Assembly (NCBI GenBank): GCA_016703545.1 | Contig: JADJBX010000002.1 | Span: 248,001-312,000, forward strand | Direction: 5' to 3' | Length of the DNA stretch: 64,000 bases | Source: Candidatus Amarobacillus elongatus | GTDB taxonomy: Bacteria > Chloroflexota > Dehalococcoidia > Tepidiformales > Tepidiformaceae | Shown here: in pieces, positions 58,860 to 64,000 of the stretch | Numbering within the stretch: position 1 is the stretch's first letter | Layout of the letters: each line of letters begins with the position of its first letter | Position numbers and translations under genes: made by a program | The notes under the pieces: model-generated | The model's database searches: none | Seen by the model: the letters and a program-made list of their open reading frames with translations, nothing else | Told to the model about the DNA's origin: nothing

Positions 58860-59366
58860 GTGGCCGAAGTCACCACCGCATTGATCAAGGAGCTCCGGGA
58901 GAAGACCGGGACCGGCGTCATGGATGCCAAGCGCGCCCTCGATGAAGCCCAGGGCGATCTGAAGCGCGCCGCCGAAATCATCCGTGAAAAGGGCATCCTC
59001 GCCGCCGCCAAGCGCTCCGAGCGCGAAACCAACCAGGGCGTCGTCGAAGCCTACATCCACGCCGGCGGCCGCATCGGCGTCCTCGTCGAGCTGAACTGCG
59101 AAACCGACTTCGTGGCGAACACCGAGGACTTCCGCAAGCTCGCCCGCGACGTCGCCATGCAGGTCGCCGCCATGAACCCGGCGGTCGTCGCCCCCGAGGA
59201 CCGCACGCCGGACCTCGAAGGCACCGACGCTGAAGTCTGCCTGCTCAACCAGCCCTTCATCCGCGACGGCTCCCGCTCCATCGGTGACCTCGTCAAGGAC
59301 GTCATCGCCAAGACCGGCGAGAACGTGCGCGTCAGCCGCTTCACGCGGTTCGAACTCGGCCGCTAA
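58860..59366 (+). CDS. tsf: Elongation factor Ts (short form)
   Basis: The 168-residue protein has the UBA-like N-terminal domain (LIKELREKTGTGVMDAKRAL), the conserved VELNCETDFVANTEDF and the RFTRFELG end. It lacks the second half of the long E. coli-type dimerisation region, as in the short EF-Ts of thermophiles and relatives. It exchanges GDP for GTP on EF-Tu. GTG 58860 follows rpsB by 8 nt. Confidence 0.97.
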   Translation: MAEVTTALIKELREKTGTGVMDAKRALDEAQGDLKRAAEIIREKGILAAAKRSERETNQGVVEAYIHAGGRIGVLVELNCETDFVANTEDFRKLARDVAMQVAAMNPAVVAPEDRTPDLEGTDAEVCLLNQPFIRDGSRSIGDLVKDVIAKTGENVRVSRFTRFELGR

Positions 59367-59388
59367 CGGCCAGGGAAGGGGGCAGCCT

Positions 59389-60135
59389 GTGGCAGGCCGG
59401 TACCGGCGCGCCCTCGTGAAACTCAGCGGCGAGGCCCTCATGGGCCCCCGCCAGTTCGGCATCGACCCGGAGACCATCCGCAACCTCGCGGGGCAGGTCA
59501 GCCGGGCCGTCGGCGAAGGGATCGAAGTTGCCATCGTCGTGGGCGGTGGCAACTTCTGGCGCGGCGCCACCGTCGCCGAGACGGGCATGGACCGCGCCAC
59601 CGCCGACTACGCCGGCATGCTCGCCACCGTCATGAACGGCCTCGCCCTCCAGGACGCACTGGAGAAGATGGGCGTTGTCGTGCGTACGCAAACGGCCCTG
59701 GCCATGTCCTCCGTGGCCGAGCCCTACATCCGGCGCCGCGCCATGCGCCACCTCGAAAAGCACCGCGTCGTCATCTTCGCCGCCGGCACCGGCAACCCGT
59801 ACATGACGACCGACACCGCCGCCGCCCTGCGCGCCATCGAAGTCGATGCGCAGGCGCTCCTCATGGCCAAGAACGGCGTCGACGGCGTATACGACGCCGA
59901 TCCCGCCAAGGTCCCCACCGCCACCCGATTCGACCACCTCACCTACCTCGAGGCGATCCAGCGGCGGTTGCAGGTCATGGATAGCACCGCACTCAGCCTC
60001 TGCATGGAGAACCATCTCCCCATCATCGTCTTCGACATGAACGCGCCCGACGGTGTCTACCACGCCCTCCGCGGCGATGCGGTCGGTACGATCGTTTCCG
60101 CCGAAGCGGGCACGGAGCCCGTGCGCGTCCTGTAA
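59389..60135 (+). CDS. pyrH: Uridylate kinase
   Basis: The 248-residue amino-acid-kinase fold enzyme phosphorylates UMP to UDP. It has RALVKLSGEALMG, VVGGGNFWRG, TADYAGMLATVMNGLAL, the GTGNPYMTTDTAAALRA block and KNGVDGVYDADP. GTG 59389 has AAGGGGGC upstream and lies 22 nt after tsf, within the conserved translation/lipid operon. Confidence 0.97.
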   Translation: MAGRYRRALVKLSGEALMGPRQFGIDPETIRNLAGQVSRAVGEGIEVAIVVGGGNFWRGATVAETGMDRATADYAGMLATVMNGLALQDALEKMGVVVRTQTALAMSSVAEPYIRRRAMRHLEKHRVVIFAAGTGNPYMTTDTAAALRAIEVDAQALLMAKNGVDGVYDADPAKVPTATRFDHLTYLEAIQRRLQVMDSTALSLCMENHLPIIVFDMNAPDGVYHALRGDAVGTIVSAEAGTEPVRVL

Positions 60136-60158
60136 CATCTGACGCCGGAGGATCCCGC

Positions 60159-60722
60159 ATGGCTGACCCTGAAGAGCTGCTCCTGAACGCCGATGAACGG
60201 ATGGACGGGGCGGTCCAGGCCCTCAAACGCGACCTCCAGGGCATCCGCACCGGGCGTGCCCACCCCAGCCTCATCGAGACCCTCGCCGTCGATTACTACG
60301 GCGCCACCACGCCCCTCAAGCAGCTCGGCACGATCAACGCGCCCGAGGCCCGTCTGCTCACCGTCCAGGTCTGGGACCGCGGCGCCGTCCAGGCCGTCGT
60401 GAAGGCGTTCCAGGCGTCCGATCTCGGCCTGAATCCCGCCATCGATGGCCAGCTCCTGCGCCTGCCCATTCCTCCCCTCACGGAGCAGCGGCGCAAGGAG
60501 TTCGTGAAGCTCGTTCACACCAAGGCCGAAGAGGCCCGTGTCGCCTGCCGCAACGTCCGCCGGCACGTCCACGACGAGCTTCGTAAGGCCGAAAAGGACG
60601 GCGAGATGGGCCAGGACGACCTTCGCCGCCACGAGGAAGAGCTCCAGAAGCTCACCGACGCCCACGTCGCCAACATCGATAGCGAAGCGAAGAAGAAAGA
60701 GGCGGAGCTCCTTGAAGTCTGA
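60159..60722 (+). CDS. frr: Ribosome recycling factor
   Basis: The 187-residue protein has the RRF pattern LQGIRTGRAHPSLIE, YYGATTPLKQLG, LNPAIDGQLLRLPIPPLTEQ and RKEFVKLVHTKAEEARVACR. With EF-G it splits post-termination ribosomes. ATG 60159 has GGAGGAT. Its 3' end overlaps the uppS start by 11 nt. Confidence 0.97.
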   Translation: MADPEELLLNADERMDGAVQALKRDLQGIRTGRAHPSLIETLAVDYYGATTPLKQLGTINAPEARLLTVQVWDRGAVQAVVKAFQASDLGLNPAIDGQLLRLPIPPLTEQRRKEFVKLVHTKAEEARVACRNVRRHVHDELRKAEKDGEMGQDDLRRHEEELQKLTDAHVANIDSEAKKKEAELLEV

Positions 60723-61518
60723 GACGGCGCCGCCCGCGGTTCCGGCGGAGCAGGCTCCACCGGAACTCCTTGGCGACATCATCTCCCCGATCTCGGGCGG
60801 CCGCGTGCCGCGCCATGTCGCCATCATCATGGATGGCAACGGGCGGTGGGCCGCCCAGCGCGGGCTGCCGCGCGCCGCCGGCCACCGCGCCGGCACCGAG
60901 AACATTCGCCGCGTCATCGAGCGCTTCACCGACCACGGCGTGCAGTACCTCACCCTTTACGCCTTCAGCACCGAAAACTGGAACCGCCCGGAACGGGAAG
61001 TGCGCGCGCTCATTCGCCTGCTGCGCTACTTCATCAAGCGCGAGCTCGACAACTTCCGGAAGAACAACGTGCGGCTTCGCATGCTCGGCCATATGGAGAC
61101 CCTCCCCGAGTGGCTCCAGCGCCAGGTCGCCGACGCGATCGAGGTCACGAGCCGCAATACCGGACTCGTCCTCAACATCTGCTTCAGTTACGGCGGCCGC
61201 GACGACATCGTCATGGCCGTCCGCCAGGCCGTCCGCGACGAGCTTGCGGCCGACGAAATCACCGAAGAAGCGATCTCGGCACGCCTCTCCACCGGCAGCA
61301 ACCCGGACCCGGACCTCGTCATCCGCACGGGCGGCGAATACCGCATTTCGAACTTCCTGTTGTGGCAGGGCGCCTACGCCGAGCTGTACTTCACCGATGC
61401 GTACTGGCCGGACTTCGGCCGAGAGGATATCGATATCGCGCTCGCCGATTACGGCCGCCGCAAGCGGAAGTTCGGCGGCCTCCTCCCGGAAGACATCGAA
61501 GCGCTGCGCGGCCGGTGA
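60712..61518 (+). CDS. uppS: Isoprenyl transferase (undecaprenyl diphosphate synthase)
   Basis: The 268-residue cis-prenyltransferase has HVAIIMDGNGRWA, RGLPRAAGHRAGTENI, LYAFSTENWNRP, SYGGRDDIV and DLVIRTGGEYRISNFLLWQ. It makes the C55 carrier for cell-wall precursors. TTG 60712 is the likely start: GGAG lies 4 nt upstream and the gene overlaps frr by 11 nt. A 30-residue Pro/Ala-rich lead precedes the core. Confidence 0.96.
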   Translation: MKSETAPPAVPAEQAPPELLGDIISPISGGRVPRHVAIIMDGNGRWAAQRGLPRAAGHRAGTENIRRVIERFTDHGVQYLTLYAFSTENWNRPEREVRALIRLLRYFIKRELDNFRKNNVRLRMLGHMETLPEWLQRQVADAIEVTSRNTGLVLNICFSYGGRDDIVMAVRQAVRDELAADEITEEAISARLSTGSNPDPDLVIRTGGEYRISNFLLWQGAYAELYFTDAYWPDFGREDIDIALADYGRRKRKFGGLLPEDIEALRGR

Positions 61519-62363
61519 GCGCGACCGCGGCGACCGCCGCAGGCGGCCATCCGCGTTCAAACCTGCAGCTCCGGCTCATCACCGCCGCCATCGGATTGCC
61601 GCTCGTGTGCGCCGTCATCTGGCTTGGCGGATGGCCCTTCGCCATCGTCGCCGGGGCCATCGCCACGCTCGCCGCGATCGAATTCCTGCACGGCTGGCTC
61701 CTCCCCACGCTGCCCATTCGCCAGGCCGTCCGCCAGTTCGCGCCGTTCGCGGTCTCCTGCGGCGTCATGGCCGCCGGCTCCCACTCCTCACCCGCGTTCC
61801 TGGTGTTTGGGGCCGTCCTCGGGGTGGGGCTGATCGCACTTGGCTACCTTCCGGCCGGCAACAAGCGGCCGCGGCGCCCCCTTCGCATCCAGGGCTGGGC
61901 ACTGCTGTACGTCGGCGCGCTCATCGCCCTCATGGTGCTGGCGCGCGATGTGGAGCAGGGCCGCAAATGGGTCTTCCTCGGCATCCTCGCCACGTTCGCC
62001 GTGGACACGGGCGCCTACGCCGTCGGCCGTCTCATCGGGCGCCACAAGCTCGCCCCGAAGATCAGCCCCAAGAAGACGTGGGAAGGCGCCGTAGGCGGGT
62101 ACATCGCCGGCGTGGCCGCCTGCTTCGGCCTCAATGCCCTCTTCGACACGGGCGTGCCGTGGACCACGCTTTCGCACTTCGCCCTCGTCATGCCCATCGC
62201 CGGCCAGGTCGGCGACCTCTTCGAAAGCGGCATGAAGCGGCGCATGGGGGTGAAGGACGCCTCCGGCCTCCTGCCCGGCCACGGCGGCTTCCTCGACCGC
62301 CTCGACTCGATCGTGTTCGTGATTCCGCTCCTGTACGCGTTCCTTCACGTCCGCGTGCTGTGA
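61515..62363 (+). CDS. cdsA: Phosphatidate cytidylyltransferase
   Basis: The 282-residue membrane enzyme makes CDP-diacylglycerol from phosphatidate and CTP. It has several helices and the C-terminal family signature GRHKLAPKISPKKTWEGAVGG with AGQVGDLFESGMKRRMGVKD. GTG 61515 overlaps the uppS stop as GTGA. It ends the core translation/lipid operon. Confidence 0.96.
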   Translation: MSATAATAAGGHPRSNLQLRLITAAIGLPLVCAVIWLGGWPFAIVAGAIATLAAIEFLHGWLLPTLPIRQAVRQFAPFAVSCGVMAAGSHSSPAFLVFGAVLGVGLIALGYLPAGNKRPRRPLRIQGWALLYVGALIALMVLARDVEQGRKWVFLGILATFAVDTGAYAVGRLIGRHKLAPKISPKKTWEGAVGGYIAGVAACFGLNALFDTGVPWTTLSHFALVMPIAGQVGDLFESGMKRRMGVKDASGLLPGHGGFLDRLDSIVFVIPLLYAFLHVRVL

Positions 62364-62391
62364 TCTGCTACGGTTGGCTGAAGGACAACAC

Positions 62392-63258
62392 GTGCCCGCC
62401 GCCTCACTCCCCGACGACCTGCGCCACGAGTTCGCGAACGTGAACGGCATCCGCATGCACTACGCGGAGGCCGGCGCCGGCGACCCCGTGCTCTTCCTCC
62501 ACGGCTTTCCCGAGATGTGGTACTCGTGGCGCCACCAGCTGGAAACGTTCGCGCCGGGCTACCGCGTCATCGCCCCCGACCTCCGTGGCTACAACGAAAC
62601 GGACGCGCGACCCCCCTACGACGTCGGCACCCTCATGGACGACCTCCGGGCCCTGCTTGCGCACCTGGGCACCCCGCGCGCGCACATCGTCGGCCATGAC
62701 TGGGGTGGCCACCTCGCCTGGTTGCTCGCCATTCGCCATCCGGAAGCCGTGCGCACCCTGAGCGTGTGCAATCTGCCCCATCCCGCGCTCATGCGAAAAG
62801 GGCTGCGCACACCCGCCCAGCTCCTGCGAAGCTGGTACATCCTCGCCTTCCAGGTCCCCTGGCTCCCCGAACGCGCCATCGCCGCCCGTGGGTACCAGGC
62901 GCTCGCCCAGTCCATCATTCGCGACTGCCGCCCCGGCACCTTCACCCGCGACGACATCCGCACCTATCTCGCCTCATGGCGGGAACACGGGCTCCGCGGC
63001 GGAATTGAGTGGTACCGCGCCGCCGCCCGCCATCCCGTCCTCCCCGCTGGCCCCGTGCCCGTGCTCGAAATGCCCGTGGCCCTCATCTGGGGCGAAGAGG
63101 ACCGCTTCCTCGGGAAGGAGCTGACCCGGGGCACGGAGGCGTACGCATCCGATTTCGAACTTCACACCCTCCCCGGCATCAGCCACTGGGTGCAACAGGA
63201 GGCCCCGGAGGCGGTCAACGCCGTCCTGCGGGCCCAGTTCCTCAAGGCGGCCGGCTAA
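62392..63258 (+). CDS. Alpha/beta hydrolase, epoxide-hydrolase-like
   Basis: The 288-residue hydrolase has the oxyanion HGFPEMWYSWR, the nucleophile aspartate in VGHDWGGHLAW, a cap domain, the acid in LIWGEEDRFL and the histidine in PGISHWVQQEAPE. An Asp nucleophile with the HGxP motif fits epoxide hydrolases or haloacid/fluoroacetate dehalogenases. GTG 62392 has AAGGA upstream; TACGGT at 62369-62374 is a possible -10. It follows cdsA by 28 nt. Confidence 0.92.
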   Translation: MPAASLPDDLRHEFANVNGIRMHYAEAGAGDPVLFLHGFPEMWYSWRHQLETFAPGYRVIAPDLRGYNETDARPPYDVGTLMDDLRALLAHLGTPRAHIVGHDWGGHLAWLLAIRHPEAVRTLSVCNLPHPALMRKGLRTPAQLLRSWYILAFQVPWLPERAIAARGYQALAQSIIRDCRPGTFTRDDIRTYLASWREHGLRGGIEWYRAAARHPVLPAGPVPVLEMPVALIWGEEDRFLGKELTRGTEAYASDFELHTLPGISHWVQQEAPEAVNAVLRAQFLKAAG

Positions 63259-63260
63259 CA

Positions 63261-64000
63261 ATGGATCAGCGCGACGAGCCCCATCTCCACATCCCTCACC
63301 TCCCGCCCATGGACCAATTCGTGTTCGAGGACGAGCCAACGCCGCTCCTCATGCGGCGGCCCGTCGTTATCGGTCTCGTGGCCGGGTTCGTCGCGCTCTT
63401 CGCCGCCTACATCGGCGCCGTGGCCCTCTTCGACATCCCCACTTCCTTCGACGCGGAGCCGTTCAAGGAGTGGGTCGACGAGCAGGGCGCCCTTGGGCCG
63501 ACCGTGTTCATCCTCGTGATGGCCATCTCCGTGCTGTTCGCGCCCATCCCCAACGTGCCCATCTTCATCGCCGCCGGCCTCGCGTGGGGGCCCGTGCTGG
63601 GCTCCATCTACTCCATGGCGGGCATGATGCTCGGCTCCGTGATGGCCTTCTACACCGCCCGCGTGCTCGGCCGGCGGTACCTCGCGCGCCTTGTGGGGCG
63701 AAAGATGGCCAACCGTCTCGATGGCCTCGTCGACAGCTTCGGCGGCCGCGTCGTCTTCTGGGCGCGCATGATGCCCGTGGTGAACTTCGACTGGATTTCG
63801 TTCGTCGCCGGCATGACCTCGATCCGCTTCGTGCCGTTCTTCGTCGCGAGCTTCCTCGGCATGCTGCTTCCCACCTTCGTCGCGGTCGCGGCGGGGGATC
63901 AGCTCGGGAAAGATCTCCGCGTCACCCTTGCCCTGGGCGGGTTCTGGGTCTTCGGTATTGTGGTGAGCGCCGCATACTTTTGGCGAAAACGCGGCAAAAT
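63261..64000 (+). CDS. VTT/DedA-like (SNARE-associated) membrane protein, cut by window edge
   Basis: ATG 63261 follows the hydrolase stop by 2 nt and the frame stays open to the window end (246 codons seen). The protein has a hydrophobic helix at about residues 33-53, then the VTT domain: FAPIPNVPIFIAAGLAWGPV, ARMMPVVNFDWISFVAGMTS, and further helices, ending in a basic RKRGK tail. VTT/TVP38 proteins are thought to act as lipid scramblases. Position after cdsA and uppS fits membrane-lipid work. Confidence 0.88.
   Translation, partial: MDQRDEPHLHIPHLPPMDQFVFEDEPTPLLMRRPVVIGLVAGFVALFAAYIGAVALFDIPTSFDAEPFKEWVDEQGALGPTVFILVMAISVLFAPIPNVPIFIAAGLAWGPVLGSIYSMAGMMLGSVMAFYTARVLGRRYLARLVGRKMANRLDGLVDSFGGRVVFWARMMPVVNFDWISFVAGMTSIRFVPFFVASFLGMLLPTFVAVAAGDQLGKDLRVTLALGGFWVFGIVVSAAYFWRKRGK

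Noticed and set aside
1..64000. CRISPR arrays, transposons, prophage or integrated elements
   Set aside because: No direct-repeat arrays, transposase or integrase motifs, or composition shifts were found; topoisomerase IB alone does not indicate a mobile element.

Overview
This window is a continuous, gene-dense stretch of a high-G+C bacterial chromosome (mostly C/G in third codon positions) with no insertion sequence, prophage, CRISPR array or rRNA operon that I can see. The gene content is that of an aerobic heterotroph: cytochrome oxidase assembly factor CtaG, two acyl-CoA dehydrogenases, two enoyl-CoA hydratases, several SDR oxidoreductases, a CocE-type hydrolase and ComEC. Together with the gene order rpsB-tsf-pyrH-frr-uppS-cdsA, a TPP-riboswitch thiamine-precursor ABC operon and very short intergenic regions, this suggests a Chloroflexota member (Dehalococcoidia/Tepidiforma-like). 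That assignment is inference from gene content, not from a marker-gene search.

Layout. 1-1267 (-): NarL-type response regulator and the start of its sensor kinase. 1389-4490 (-): thiamine/HMP transport operon behind a TPP riboswitch with a visible terminator/antiterminator switch. 4545-6406 (-): small secreted protein and DUF1015 protein. 6487-13167: HIT protein, RNase PH, ComEC, an atypical response regulator, then a tightly coupled operon (unknown protein, threonine aldolase, lipoprotein), with tRNA-Pro just upstream. 13422-16706: stand-alone AsnC effector domain, CtaG, and a chemoreceptor. 16936-23403: amino-acid biosynthesis cluster: citramalate synthase, PLP aminotransferase, NTF2-like protein, ketol-acid reductoisomerase and a second aminotransferase. 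Two of these genes have short leader-peptide ORFs upstream, and one sits in a complete attenuator with an alanine-codon run. 23611-35789: acyl-CoA dehydrogenase, TRIC/UPF0126 channel, peroxiredoxin-MidA pair, CocE hydrolase-dUTPase pair, SDR/SDR/YbaK operon, UppP, carboxylesterase and SDR. 35859-38024 (-): a TasA-like protein, SipW-like signal peptidase and Fn3 protein, forming a secreted-fibre/matrix module. 38147-44994: receiver protein plus CHASE kinase, glycosyltransferase, topoisomerase IB, membrane protein with an acidic tail, and MFS transporter. 45034-57763: enoyl-CoA hydratases, cupredoxin lipoprotein, DusB, SRPBCC plus Zn-dehydrogenase, K+ channel, SF2 helicase, secreted CHAP/SH3 hydrolase behind a structured leader, HpcH aldolase, receiver protein, SDR and a second acyl-CoA dehydrogenase. 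57969-64000 (+): rpsB-tsf-pyrH-frr-uppS-cdsA-hydrolase-VTT membrane protein.

Three themes link the regions. (1) Many starts lie only 6-8 nt downstream of a TANNNT -10 hexamer, often TACACT, with no Shine-Dalgarno sequence, so leaderless mRNAs appear common. (2) Amino-acid genes carry leader peptides that themselves look leaderless; the Ala-rich one at 22054-22183 is the most interesting item in the window. (3) At least five genes, including essential rpsB, carry a single apparent one-base frameshift. This points to residual indel errors in the assembly more than to real pseudogenes, and the affected genes should be read as probably intact.
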